Shown: positions 12,441 through 24,600 of the stretch, one piece after another
Numbering within the stretch: the stretch's first letter is position 1
Layout of the letters: every line of letters starts with the position of its first letter
Assembly (NCBI GenBank): GCA_018857735.1
Contig: JABMCL010003743.1
Location: forward strand, 2,501 to 66,500
Direction of reading: 5' to 3'
DNA from: Alviniconcha marisindica
Taxonomy: Eukaryota; Mollusca; Gastropoda; Provannidae
DNA length: 64,000 bases
The notes under the pieces: model-generated
Told to the model about the DNA's origin: nothing
Seen by the model: only the letters and a program-made list of their open reading frames with translations
Database searches by the model: none
Position numbers and translations under genes: made by a program

Positions 12441-12711
12441 CTAACGTCCAGTCAACCATGACAGATATATCAGGGCAAGTTTTCTTTACTTTTTCTAACC
12501 TTTGTGTGTTTAGAAAGAAAAAACAAGCATTTGTTTTACCAAACTGTCCTGCATTGCAGCAATACCACCAGTCAAAAGCTGGGATTCCCACATTCACCCA
12601 CTTAAAGATCACGATCATACAGTTTCACTTTCACTTTCACTCTCACAGATGGCAGTATGGGCTGACGTGCGTCACAATCAGGCGGTGTCAACATCCTGGT
12701 CGTTGACATTA

Positions 12712-12762
12712 TCATTCGCGATGAACTAAGACGAAGATTCCAAGGCACACCAAAATCGCATA
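12712..12762 (-). CDS. SEC11A: SEC11A terminal coding exon 6
   Basis: Residues 167-182 and stop: [16 protein letters not shown] followed by TGA. Too short to appear as an open frame by itself. It was found by searching for the family HRE-stop ending. Acceptor TTTCAG is preceded by CTTGTG. Phase 0 matches exon 5. Confidence 0.92.
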   Translation of the reverse strand, partial: YAILVCLGIFVLVHRE

Positions 12763-12939
12763 CTGAAACACAAGCAAAACATAAACAATGACAGCATCTT
12801 CTGTGGTCCAAAGAAATAATAATGATTATAGTGCGCAATTCTTTTTGCAAAACAAAAACTCAATGTGCTAGCACACACCATTTACGTACAACGGTACATA
12901 TATATTATATGTGGGTGTATGTATATATATATATATATA

Positions 12940-12978
<39 letters not shown>

Positions 12979-15900
12979 TATACGCTGACATACACATAAT
13001 CAACTGTCACAGGAATGGTTTGTCTAGGTTTGTGAAAAGGCATGCCTAAAGAGGAAACTCTTGAACTGGGTTTTGAACTCAGAGTGGGGAGATCTCGCAC
13101 ACCAGCAGGCAGCGAATTCCAGACAGATGGAGCGACAAAACTAACAAGCGCTCACCAAAAGATTTCAAATTACGTTTGGAATTTTCAACAGCTTCTCGTC
13201 TGAGGATCAAAACTGACAAGCGCTCACCAAAAGATTTCAAATTACGTTTGGAATTTTCAACAGCTTCTCGTCTTGAGGATCGGAGGGTGTCAGATGTTTG
13301 ATGTACAGGTGCAAATGGAAGCTGAATGGTAAGAGGGGAGTGTACTGTTGAAGTGACAGTACACAAAGGTTGCTGTATTGTACTGAGAACAGAATTTTAC
13401 AGACAGCCACTGCAGTTCGTTCAACAGTGATGTTACGCAATCTCCCATATGTTTCTTCAGAACAAATCGCCCTGATTTAACCGCACTGGTTGACTGGGCA
13501 TGAAACACCAATTTACCTACTTACTTTCTCTTCAGAACAAGGCGTGTTGCACTGTTTTGAATCAGCTGCAAAGCTTGGGTATCTCTGCTTTATAAATTGT
13601 CTCTAATTTAATATCTAGAACGGCTGATTGTTCTCTCATGTAAAAAAATTTAATTTTGAAGCAAGAAATTCTGCTAGTGTTCTAAAACAAGATCCAAACA
13701 CATAAAAGGTTACAAAGAATGCTTTTTATTATGTCACTGTTGTGTTTTGTCCTAATGGTTATGTGTTGGGATCTTGCTCTCTAATGTGTCTAAACAGTTT
13801 GTGTTTCTTTCTTCTCGAGTTTACAAGTTTCCCAGATTGGATGCAAAAGAATCAATGTTTAAAACAATACATGAACCACAAGAAAGGGGAATAGATGAAC
13901 GCAGGTGATGTGATTCAACACCCCCTCACCCCAACTCCACCAACAAACTATGCTGTGAAGAACAAACACAAATTCAGCTTCAAGCTTACCTTAAATTTAG
14001 GATAGTCGTTCATGAGTATAGTGACTATGCCGACATAAGGCACAAACCTGAAACAGCAGAAAGCAAATCTGAACAGCATATGTATGATAAATAACCTCAC
14101 ACACACACACACAAAAACACATGAAGAACACACAAAAGGGATTTGTATGGCACAAAATCTTAACTAACTGATCACTTTTATATAACACTATTCCCTACTC
14201 TTCAGTAGGCTCATTGTTTACACAACGGATAAGGTTTCAACAACACCCTGCAGTCTCCTCTGTCCTGGTAGTAGGCCAAGCATGCAAAGCTATAATCTGG
14301 CCTACTCCAGGCATTAAAGAAGTAACAAAATCAACACACAAGGCAGTTAATTCCGAAAGACATCATACAAGCACAACAAGAAAGACCAGTCGCCTACGAT
14401 CACTCTCACCTGGCATGTGTGTAAATACAAGGGACATAAACTCTGCCACTGGTACAGCAGAGGTTGTTGTTTTTTGTTAAAAGGAATAATTTTCAACAGC
14501 TCCGGATTCTCAGCAGAGGGGACTTTAACTTCTGCATTTTGTAACAATACCCAATCACAGGAGGGATGGTTAGGCCGCGACAGAAAACATGGCTTACCCT
14601 CGCGCTCGCCCAACAACGTCCTTCTTGTCCAGCCACAGCTGTCCCGGGGCATACAGACCACGATCGTCCACTGAGTTGTTGTCTCCCTTGGTCAGGAACT
14701 TGACCGAGCCGTCTTCTCTGCATGTCACAGACAGCAGTGGTACAGAAAGATGTGTGTGTGTGTGGTGTGTGTGGCGTGCGTGCATATGTGTGTGAAGGGG
14801 CATGGGCTATTACAATACTTTATTAATCCTTAAAAAGGAAATTCAGTTGTCTGCCTTGAACAAATAATAAAAAAAGTATATTATAATATATATATAAAAA
14901 GTAAGTTTTGAAATATTTTGTTATGACGAGTTATGCCATTAAATCTAGGGGACGCACCAACAGCAAAACATCTGTAAGCGTAACTGCCGTATCTTGGCTG
15001 CATAGACACTGCACCTTCTGATGTAGCTCTGTGTTGTTGCATTCAATTCAGTGGACAGAGCCCAGAAGCCGCTTGAATAGAGAGGTGGAACTGGGCTCTT
15101 GTAGCTGGGCGGATGGGTTGCCTTTTTGCTGAGTTGTTCTCAGCAACTGTTTCTGTGGACAGTTTTTGTGACCGTTCCCTACAACGGCTGAAAACACTTC
15201 ACGCTGTGGCAGCTGCAACACTATTCACTTTTCATAGGCTTGTATTCCACATACCGTGGCAGCAGCAACACCACTCAGTTTTCATACAACACTTGTTTTC
15301 CATATACTGTGGCAGCGGCAACACCAATCAATTTTCAGACAACACTTGTTTTCCATATACTGTGGCAGCGGCAACAACACTAACTTCCCATACATTTGTT
15401 TTTGATATTATATGCTGTGGCAGCGGCAACACTAACTGTTCATACATTTGTTTTCCATATTATATGCTGTGGCAGTGACAACAACTCTAACTTTTCATAC
15501 AAACGCTCGTTTTCTGTATGCTGTAGCAACAGCAACAACACTAACTTTTCATTTATATGCTGTGGCAGCAACGACACCACTCACTTTTCATACAATGCTT
15601 GTTTTCCATATGCTGTGGCAGCAGCAACAAGTGAACACCACTCAATTTTCACACAACACTTGTTTTCCATATGCTGTAGCAGCAGCAACAAGTGAACACC
15701 ACTCAATTTTCATACAACGCTTGTTTTCCATATGCTGTGGCAGCAGCAACAAGTGAACACCACTCAATTTTCATACAACGCTTGTTTTCCATATGCTGTG
15801 GCAGCAATAACACCACTCACTTTTCATACAACGCTTGTTTTCCATATATATGCCATGGCAGCAACAACAACACTAACTTTTCATACAACACTTGTTTTCC

Positions 15901-18069
15901 ATATGCTGTGGCAGCGACGACAACACTTACTATTCATAATTCATACAACGCTTGTTTTTCATATGCTGTGGCAACGGCAACAACGCTAACTTTTCATACA
16001 AGTTTGCAACGCTTGTTTTCCATATATATGCTGTGGCACAGACAACAACACTCACTTTTCGTGCACTTTGAGGACCCTGTGCACGATGGGGATGTCCCGG
16101 CCCTCCACCTTGAACACCACGATCTCCCCCACACGGATGGGCTCCTCCCGGTAGTTGGTCAGAAACAGCAGGTCCCCCCTGTGGAAGGCTGGCTCCATGC
16201 TACCACTGCAACATTGCGACAAACCTGGTTAAGTTTACTGAAAGGTCGCAGGATCAAACCCCTGCAGGAACGGCGGGAGAATTTTATTCTCCAGGGTCAA
16301 CTTTCTGTGCTGATTCTTATCTTGGTATCTGTTCCACTGCCATGTTACTGCAGTAGCACGTAAAAGATCTGGTCATTCTGCCAAAAGTGCAGGTGGCAGG
16401 TAACGGCTACACGCCTGCACCTTACGTGTGTGGCTTTGCATGAAGTGACATGGTGCATGGTTATACGGTGTACACAGATTGTGACAGAATGCATCAAGAC
16501 AGAAGTAGTTTCATGTGGCACCAGCCGTACCATTTTTACCAGTGCTTAAGTACACCACTTTGGTGAATATAAAAAGCTAGTCACTCATGCAGAATCACAT
16601 GCAAGTGCAATGAATCTGCTTGAGAGCGGAGAAGAGCGCTATATAAATAATAAAAGCAATTGACAACAATCTCTGTGCAAGTTGTGTGTACACTACACCA
16701 TTGAACCAAGCACCAGTTTACATATTTCATTCAGAGCCACGCAGGTAGCCTGGTGCATGTGTGTTTAGCTGAACCTGCTACCTGCAGATGTGCCCCACTG
16801 ATTAAACTATTATTAATGTGACTAAAAGTCAGTAGCGCACAGCAAGAGCACTCTTGAATTAGTTGAAAGCCAGAGTTAAGCATGATTGAGTGTGGTCACC
16901 AAATGGATGGGTGACCGTTATGTGCTACACTTTGCACCTGCCCTTAGAGTTCTCCAGTGTAAAATTCTGTGCAGACTGCACAAAAGTCCTTCTGATGAGA
17001 CTATAAACCGAGGTCCCCTGTGTGTATCGCATGCAAAACTGAAAAAGATCACATACGCATGTTATAGATCCTGTAGTCCGTGTCAGAGTTTGGTGGACTG
17101 TGGAAACAACAAAATAACCCAGCATGCACTACAAATTACAGTAATGGCCAGCTTTGTGGCCGATGGTCATTAACAGAAGGAAGAAGAAGAAAATCCTGAC
17201 TGTTACCTGAGCACCACCACGATGGGAGATTCACTGCCCGTAACAACCATCAGCCCTTTCCAGATCATCAGTGCCGATGACACAATCATACCAAAGTTCA
17301 GCACTTGGTAATAGAGCTGAAACAAACATACCAAAGTTCAGCACTTGGTAATTGAGCTGAAACAAACAAACGTCACAGAGCTCAGCACTTGGCATAATTG
17401 ATAATGGTAACACAAGTTTACTAACACTGTAACAGTAACAGTACTATACTACTATTGTACTAATAGTAATACTGCTCAAAGTCAAACACAGAAGTCACCA
17501 AGTCCAGCACTTGGCAATACAGATGAAATACATTTTAAGTCACAAAGTTTTGCACTTGGCAATACAGCTGAAACTGACAAAAGTTAGCGTTTAGCACTTG
17601 GCAATACAGCTGAAACAGACAAAAGTCACAGTCTAACACTTGGCATTAATATGATTAAAGAAGTTCCAGATGACAGAGGTTCACTCAGTTCAACTTCCAC
17701 TGTTTCAGAGAAACAGAAGAAATCTGTCCTAATTCTGCAACGTGTGCCCCCAGGTGCAGGTGCTGTGTGTCAAAGTATAGCTCCAAACATGTCATTCAAA
17801 GTTTGTGGGTTTGTTTTTCGCGCACACACTACTAAAATTACTGATTAGTTTCGTGACATGTGGCCAGCCATGCCACCCAAGTCTCATCCTCGCATATGTT
17901 GACAGTGACACACCGGCATCGACTGCGTGAAGTACGTTTTCAGTTTGAAAGGAAACGGCAAACCAGGAAGACAAAATCAAGCACATTACTGTTTTACTGT
18001 ACAATTTACCTGTCGCTTGTTCATGCGACGAACATCGTCGAGAAAATCGAAACTGAGCATCCCACTCAT
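12712..18069 (-). CDS. SEC11A: SEC11A, signal peptidase complex catalytic subunit (six coding exons)
   Basis: Catalytic serine protease subunit of the ER signal peptidase complex, which removes signal peptides from secretory and membrane proteins at the lumenal face of the ER. Six exons (18069-18010, 17316-17207, 16205-16056, 14717-14598, 14047-13990, 12762-12712) join in phase to 549 nt, 182 residues, against about 179 in human. Visible landmarks are the N-terminal [17 protein letters not shown] block, one hydrophobic signal-anchor segment at about 28-46, the GSMEP box with nucleophile Ser59, His99 in IPIVHR, Asp125 in the GDNNSVDD motif, a GRARGFVPYVG block and the C-terminal hydrophobic stretch ending VLVHRE. 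The Ser/His/Asp spacing matches the family. All junctions are GT/AG. It is divergently arranged with KIF23, probably sharing a promoter. No frame disruption is visible, so it looks functional. The identification is from remembered family sequence, not from a search. Confidence 0.95.
12900..12978. repeat. (TA)n/(GA)n compound microsatellite
   Basis: TA tract at about 12920-12938 followed by about fifteen GA units. Lies in SEC11A intron 5. Confidence 0.93.
13050..13510 (-). repeat. Dispersed repeat with 72-bp internal duplication
   Basis: ACAAGCGCTCACCAAAAGAT, then TTCAAATTACGTTTGGAATT, occurs twice at 72-bp spacing (13139, 13211). Flanks contain GACTGGGCATGAAACACCAA, the reverse of a motif also at 12092 and 58960. 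Probably a retroelement fragment. Confidence 0.55.
13990..14047 (-). CDS. SEC11A: SEC11A coding exon 5
   Basis: Residues 147-166: [19 protein letters not shown], a strongly conserved family block. Acceptor TTTCAG, donor GTAAGC, ending on a codon boundary. Confidence 0.94.
14336..14470 (+). repeat. Dispersed repeat family D
   Basis: Contains AAGCACAACAAGAAAGACC, CTCTCACCTGGCATGTGTGT and CTGCCACTGGTACAG. Shares its layout with 32250-32412 and 39340-39505. Confidence 0.5.
14598..14717 (-). CDS. SEC11A: SEC11A coding exon 4 (catalytic Asp)
   Basis: Residues 107-146 plus two bases. Contains [18 protein letters not shown] with the catalytic Asp125, then [16 protein letters not shown]. Acceptor ATGCAG, donor GTAAGC. 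Confidence 0.95.
15195..16050 (-). repeat. Minisatellite seeded at the SEC11A exon 3 donor
   Basis: Read on the minus strand, units contain GAAAAGTGAGTGTTGTTG, the exon 3 end plus donor, followed by CTGCCACAGCATATGGAAAA and CAAGCGTTGTAT. About fifteen units of 50-65 bp; many keep AAAAGTGAGT. Confidence 0.92.
16056..16205 (-). CDS. SEC11A: SEC11A coding exon 3 (catalytic Ser and His)
   Basis: Residues 57-106 plus two bases. Contains [15 protein letters not shown] with catalytic Ser59, and IPIVHRVLK with His99. Acceptor TTGCAG, donor GTGAGT. The intron immediately downstream is a minisatellite that repeats the donor region. Confidence 0.95.
16237..16655 (+). mobile_element. tRNA-derived SINE, family A, in SEC11A intron 2
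   Basis: Begins CTGAAAGGTCGCAGGATCAA (degenerate B box) and ends GCGGAGAAGAGCGCTATATA. It is antisense to SEC11A. Confidence 0.82.
16838..17115 (+). mobile_element. 5S rRNA-derived SINE in SEC11A intron 2
   Basis: GTTAAGCATGATTGAGTGTG followed by ATGGATGGGTGACCG matches the internal promoter region of 5S rRNA (GTTAAGCA ... TGGATGGGTGACCG). The body then has TGTGCAGACTGCACAAAAGT and TATAAACCGAGGTCCCCTGT. Copies are at 4960-5320 and 35325-35515. A 5S origin is inferred from this one block. Confidence 0.6.
17207..17316 (-). CDS. SEC11A: SEC11A coding exon 2 (signal-anchor segment)
   Basis: Residues 21-56 plus two bases of codon 57. Begins [10 protein letters not shown] and ends with the VVVLS stretch before the catalytic box. 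It contains the single transmembrane anchor. The acceptor is TTTCAG and the donor GTAACA. Degenerate copies of the first bases of this exon and its acceptor recur upstream in intron 1. Confidence 0.93.
17317..17650 (-). repeat. Degenerate copies of the SEC11A exon 2 acceptor
   Basis: On the minus strand, TTTCAGCT(G)TATTGCCAAGTGCT-like units recur in intron 1, matching the exon 2 start (TTTCAG|CTCTATTACCAAGTGC). The nearest copy keeps CAACTTTGGTATG-like exon sequence; further ones are decayed. About six units. Confidence 0.82.
18010..18069 (-). CDS. SEC11A: SEC11A coding exon 1
   Basis: Encodes residues 1-20, starting [12 protein letters not shown] and ending MNKRQ; phase 0 donor GTAAAT immediately below 18010. 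A second in-frame ATG (M4) corresponds to the usual start of the family, so either could be used; the upstream one is chosen because it is in frame and first. Confidence 0.92.
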
Positions 18070-18670
18070 CTTGGTCTTTGCGTCTTCCCAAAGCTGACGC
18101 GAATTCTCGTTCTTTGTTCTCGCGAGTAAATTCGAGACAGACTATCGTGCCATTATCCACTTATTTTTAAATACGGTTCTTGATCCCTTGAGCTCTTTGA
18201 TTTTACTGAACTTGCCAAAACCAATTTCAGCAGTGATATTTACAGCACTATTAATCTGTGCTCTCGTCTTCTGCTGCAGAGAAAAAAATAATAAATTTGA
18301 CACTGGAAGCCAAAAATGTACCAATAAAAGATGAATCGTGCAAATATCCACATTTGTTTTTGTAGGTTGTCTCCCTTTTGTGAAAAACTGTTCCCTTCTC
18401 TGCAATGCTTTCACATTTTAAATATTTTCGAAGAAGTTTGGTCCACAGATAAACTTTCAGACAAAGACTTCTGACGTTAAAAATCACCATAAAATCCGAT
18501 TAATTGTAACATTTTGAGTGGAAAATAGGAAAATAAATAAAGATTGTTGTGATTGGCCACTTTTCCCTCGAAATTCAAAAACCGGAAGTAGATGTACACT
18601 CGCCACACTGGTGACTGCGCCGAAGAGATTGGAAAAGTGACTTTTAGTTTGGTTTTACGAAGATTATGAA
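18070..18670. promoter_or_regulatory. Putative SEC11A/KIF23 bidirectional promoter
   Basis: 601 bp separate the two divergent start codons. On the KIF23 side there are inverted CCAAT boxes (GATTGG) at 18551-18556 and 18627-18632, a TTCAAA at 18574-18579 (reverse complement of the CHR core TTTGAA) and an ACCGGAAGT ETS/GABP-type site at 18581-18589. CCAAT plus CHR is the classic layout of G2/M genes such as mitotic kinesins, and ETS motifs are common in bidirectional housekeeping promoters. No TATA box is evident near either start. Motifs are seen; function is inferred. Confidence 0.6.
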
Positions 18671-18681
18671 ATGAAGCCACA
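18671..18681 (+). CDS. KIF23: KIF23 coding exon 1
   Basis: Eleven coding bases (M K P and two bases of Q4), donor GTAAGT at 18682. Chosen because it joins in phase to exon 2, giving a basic start that resembles the vertebrate N-terminus. Confidence 0.8.
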
Positions 18682-21600
18682 GTAAGTATTAAAAGATGTG
18701 TACCAAAAAGTGGTAGTGTAGTTGATCGGTATTTTGCTGTTGACCCTAAAACTAGCTGGAAGATGACTTTTTCTTCTGACCGAAAGAGATTACAGTGCCA
18801 ACTTGAGTTGAACACAGAACAGTCCGAATCGGTGATTCATCTGCCCTGGTACAGTGGTAATGCCGCAGTAGTACCAATACCATCCTCCGCCTGGTTTCCT
18901 GGGCTGGTACTGGTCAGCAAAGTAAAATATATTCGTAATAAAGACACGTATTCTGGTTTCTACAATCTTTTTGCCGTCTTGGGGACCCTGTGCCCAACCG
19001 GGCGCCGATAAAAAGCGCTTTTGTATTATAAAATTTGAAAACAGTTACTCGTTTCGCGAAATTGACTCAGTTGAAATAGAATTGTAGATGTGATTCATTT
19101 TGTGTTATTTCTGCACGAGTTGAACACCCTAGCAATCTGCGAGGTCATGAGGTGTGAAAGCTATAACCTTTCAATACACTTTTTGGGGTGTGACTCCGAC
19201 TGTGAGTGTGACAAGTGTGAGCCTTGTTTTTTTAAATTTGTTTGTCAGACTGTATTTTTTGTTTTTTTAATCAGTAGATGATACCTTGTTTGTATTGAAC
19301 AGGAGGGGAAGGACGCCCCGCAAGAGAACTGCGACTAGCAGTCGGGAGTATGAACCAGTGGAGGTAAGGAGTCAGCCTGGACTAATCAGTTTTAATTATT
19401 AATATTATTATTAATAACAAGAAGATGCAGAGTACCATAAAACTACTGAGGCTGAAGTCTCAGCATATTATTTACATGTACGCCAATGTTAAAATGTAGA
19501 CTCGTTGTTGAACTCCAATCAAACAAAAAGCAATACCATTACGGTACCACAGAAACACTGATCATGTTACAATTGTCATAGATTCATGGTATCATAGGTT
19601 TAAAAAAAATCATATGCAAAATCAAAGACAGAGTCAAACTTTTGACTTAAATTTTTCCATTTTTGCATGTATGTACTATGTAGACTACCCTAAAAATTAA
19701 TAAGAATCAAGAGGAAGTGGTCTTTTAAAAAACAAATAAGGGGTGGTCTTTTGTTGGGGGTTTATTTACATTTCCAATCCATGGAAATATGAGGGGAATG
19801 TTTCAGAAAAAGTGTTATTGATTTAATTGTAGGGGTTCTACATCCAGTGCTTCCATTCTATTTCAGTATTTGGAAATGTTGTGCATTCATGTTTTAGTTT
19901 TTTTGACTTATGACTATGAGAAGAATTATTAAAGAAAGGCTATTGCAAGCAACCCCTAGTTCTGTTTCCATACTGCAGCTGCATTTGTGCGTGCTGCATC
20001 TATATAAATATTTCTGCTATTAGTGCTAATTACTAAATTAGCCTAATAAAGCTAAAACTAGATAAAGCAATATTGACACTAAATGACTACATACCATTAT
20101 CATCATATGACAGTTAATCTCTAAGTCTAAGAGTGGTGTTTGTTGTTAAAGGTGTATTGCCGACTGCGCCCCCTGGACAATCCTAACGAGCAAGTGTGTG
20201 TTCGAACCATCAACTCCACCACCGTGCTGCTGATCCCACCAGAGGTCAGATGACACCCTTCACTCTTCCTTTTCTTTCTTCTGTCACCACTTAGTCTTAT
20301 TTTGACATCTGCATGGGCTAACGATTAGCCAGATTTTAGGGCTAAGCCTTATATTTATAAGTTGTGTACGCGGAAGTGCTTCACGTTAGACTAAACGGTT
20401 AGTTGCAATGCATGAATTAAGATAAACCTTGTTTTTTAAAATGTTAGTTGTCTGAAATGGCGATTTAAAATAGTTGAAATGTCAAATGGTCACAAAAGTT
20501 GACAAACATTATCCTTCATTTATTTGTTTGCATTTTGAGAATATCTCACATGTTTGTAAGAAATCTTGTGAAGCCTACCTTTATAAATTAAATCGCTAAA
20601 CAAATGGCTCAAAAAAAGAAGGAAAAAAATATGATACAAACTACCACTGTAAATGATGTGGAACTTTAGTTTAAGACCAGCTCAGATATTTTCCATCTTT
20701 GACTCAGATAACCAAACCTTTATGTCAAGTTTGTGGAAACTTGAATGGAATTCAGCAATAGGTATTTTGACATTTGTTATATTGTTTATGAACTACAACT
20801 GCTGTTTGATTTTGGAAAATGATGGTTCGTTGTCTGTTGTGATTTTTTATAATACAATTATAAAATTTATTTATCTGCATGTGGTCTGTAGTATCAGTAA
20901 CTGAGTAAGTCAGTAAGTGTAATTGGTGTGCATGCGCAACATTTTTGGTACAACTGAAAAGCCTGTGACTATAAAGTATGAGTCAGAACATACTGCACAA
21001 CAAAATATGCATGCATCATCGCAAGCAGATAAGTTTATCAAGACAACTAAGTACTACTATACTAGTATATATATATTATATGTGAGATCCAAAAACATAA
21101 AAGGTTAAAAAGAACACTATTTATTAGGACATGGATAAAACCAGCAAATCTTTGGGTTAAACTTCCCTTTGTCAAGCTACAAAACAACACTTAAACAACA
21201 GCAAAACGGTCAAAAACGATGAAAAATGAAGTGAAAAGCTAAACCACTTATCTGTTTTGGTTGAGCTATGCTGTTTTCCTGTCCAGTGATGACCTCAAGG
21301 CTTTGCCTAAAATACAATATTAATAATGGGCATGATTTTGTTCAGACTATAGATCAGAGTTAGACTTTCTGTTTTGTTGTTGATTTTGTGGGTAAAGCTC
21401 AACTGTAACTTGTGTAAACTACACGTATAAAAAGGGAGTTTCTGTCTCCCATGCAGGTATGCTGCTTTTACGGTTTTAGAGAGTTTGACAAAAGTTGGAA
21501 CAAATCCTGGCATGTACGTTGATATGTAATACATACCAGTGGTATAAATGTGCATGTAGGCTTAAGCTTATGTTAAATAGTTGGTTGGTTGGGCAGAAGA

Positions 21601-24600
21601 TTTGAATGGTTGGTATGTTGTTTTGCTTTATTTTTTATTGTATGCTGTCTTGTTTTTCTGTGATTTATATTTTTAGTATTAGTCTAGAAACGAGAGGTGG
21701 ATTGGACTTTGGAAGCTGCCATGGGCTCAAACTGGAACTGGATTTGCTTGTGCATCTTTTTAGTGTGTAGAAGAGAGACTGGCTGCTGAATATGATGACT
21801 GTATTCTCATGCATGCTCTTTTGGCTTCTCTTCTGTAGAACTCTGGCACTAGAAATGGACAGACTAAAGAGGTAACTTGTTTTTCTTGCTTGTAGTATTG
21901 TTTCCTGTCACTGTTTTTGTGTTTTCTTTCTTTTGTAGATTTGTGTTTTTGTTTTGTTTCATTATTTACTGACTTGCATGAAGTATTCAATTTCAACAGA
22001 TGAGTATGCAATGATCAGTGGAGTGAAACGCACTTAAACAAAACTGAAATCATCTGTGGAATGTTTATTTTATCTTTTGCAGTTCATGGAAATCAAGTAC
22101 AAAGATACAATCTGGCATGTGTAAACTGATGCTGATTTCAGACTTGCGCATTTTGCCTGAAACCACGAGAGTAATAAAAACAACAACAAAAAGGCCACTT
22201 TCATTGAGATTCAGAAACATGGACTGATGGCGCCATCTGTTGTGCACTTCCACTCAGTGGCAGATTCTAAAAAATAGCTGCAGGCAGAATGTATCCAAAT
22301 CATTTTACCATTGACATGGCTTTGACTGTTTGACTTTAGGCCAAATGGTGACATGTCTTTGGCCGAGGCCCATTGGTGACATGTCTTCGTTTGAGGTGCA
22401 ACGGTTTGAGGCCCAGTGATGACATATCTTCGACTGTTTGAGGCCCAACGGTGACATGTCTTTGGCTGAGGCCCAACGGTGACATGTCTTCGTTTGAGAT
22501 GAAATGGTTTGAGGCCCAGTGATGACATATCTTTGACTGAGGCCCAACAGTGACATATCTTTGGCTGAGGCCCAACGGTGACATGTCTTAGACTGAGGCC
22601 CAATGGTGACATGTCTTAGACTGAGGCCCAACGGTGACATGTCTTAGACTGAGGTCCAATGGTGACATGCCTTTGACTGTTTGAGGCCCAATGGTGACAT
22701 GTTTTTAACTATTTGAGACCCAGTGAAGACATGTCTTTGACTGTTTGACTTTGAGGCCCAGTGGTGACATGCCTTTGACTGTTTGAGGCCCAATATGACA
22801 TGCCTTTGACTGTTTGAGGCCCAATGGTGACATGTTTTTAACTATTTGAGACCCAGTGAAGACATGTCTTTGACTGTTTGACTTTGAGGCCCAAAGTTTG
22901 GGTTTTTGACATTGCCTTTGACTGTTTGAGGCCCAATTACATGACATGAGCCTCTGTTTGACTGTTTGAGGCCCAATATGACATGCCTTTGACTGTTTGA
23001 GGCCCAGTGGTGACACGCCTTTGACTGAGGCCCAGTGGTGACACGCCTTTGACTGTTTGAGGCCCAATATGACACGTCTTTGACTGAATCCCAATGGTGA
23101 CATGCCTTTGACTTTTAAATGATTGTAACATCTCTATGTTTTATAACAGTTATTTTATGCGCCATTTTACAAGTACTTGTTTTATATTAGTGTAATTCAT
23201 TAAGCATGTACAGAGATTGCTTGTATATGATATGTTAGTAAATGTAAATGGTATATATATATATTATGTACATGTATGTGAACAAGCGCGTTGAGTTCAC
23301 TCAGTGGGGAATAGCGCCATAGAAAATGTATGTATGTATTATTATTATCAATCCCAATGGTGACATGCCATTGACTGAATCCCAGAGGGGACATGTCTTT
23401 GATGTTCACCCTGATTGTAATCATTATGATTGATTGGGCATTAAAAACCAATTATCTAGCTGTCTGTATCTTTGATGGTTTTTGATACAGGTGATCTGGC
23501 TTGATGTGGGGGGGGGGGGGGGGTCATTTTGACTTTAAGCCTGTGGCTCATTAAAATATTATAATACAAACTAACAAAGGAGGTATGTGGAAGAAGACGA
23601 CAAAATGTGGAAATTTTAAAAGCTAACATTGAACATACACAGTTCATTCTGAAATAATGAAAACGACAGGGAAAATAAATCAGAAATGAACAGTCTTTGT
23701 TGTTTTAAATAACAATTCTGTGGGCAGTTCTATGACTTGGGGAAATTAACCAGTCAAACTCAAGCCATAACATTTACTTGGCTATGGAAACACAGTTGTA
23801 CAAGTTGAATATTTTCTTAGCTTTGTCGTTTGTAAGTGTTGCATCACATCAGGTGCAAATTATGCAAATAACATGATTTTCTCAGACTGTCCAGCGCTCT
23901 CTCTCTCTGTTCTGTTTTTCCTGAGTCTCCTGGTGCAGTCTATTTTTGTTGGGGCTAATTTTTCAGTACCAGTACAAGTTCGAGCATGTGTTTGACGAGT
24001 ACTCGTCACAGAAGGCGTTGTTTGAGCGTGTTGCCCTGCCACTGGTGGAAGACCTCATCTTCGGCAGGAATGGTGAGTCATTTGTGGAGTCTCGGAGATC
24101 GGAAACCTTAAAATTAAACCTTAAACCCTTGCTGTACCATGTGGCACTGCTTACACTAGTTCCAGGAACTGTTTCCGAGTGTGGATGTGATTGGAGAGCG
24201 GGTCAGAAACCTAAAAGTAAAACCCTTGCTACACTGTGTGGTGTTGCTTACAGGGACTGATTCCTCATGCGGATGCGATTGGACGGCAGGGTTTCTTATG
24301 GTTTAAGCAAAGTTTATTCACGTTCATGTAAACATGGACAAACATAATTAGTACATGAGCATTAAACAAGCTAAGCTTGGAGTAAACGCTCACAATCATG
24401 ACTAACTAAATTCATTTTGCAACAACGGGCATTTTTATATCGGACAACATGAAAACATAAGAAAATACGTTAGGGTTTCTTATTTGTGCCTGTAGTTTTT
24501 TAGTCTTCAGGCAGAGCATAGAACATGTTCTAAATTTGCTCGGATGGTGATATATAATTATATTGATGCTCTTGCAAGTTGCATGAGGGTGAAATTGGCC

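Larger units (their letters stand above)
7905..12711 (-). other. SEC11A: 3' flank or 3' UTR of SEC11A
   Basis: No coding exon was recognised here. Possible minus-strand poly(A) signals (TTTATT on the plus strand) are at 12173, 11581 and 7926. The real 3' end cannot be decided from sequence alone. 8000-9170 and 9530-10210 show no gene or strong repeat apart from short A/T and CA runs. Confidence 0.4.

Noticed and set aside
13948..14133. SEC11A ending by read-through past exon 5
   Set aside because: A proper terminal exon (12762-12712) encoding the family-typical VLVHRE end was found in the right phase.
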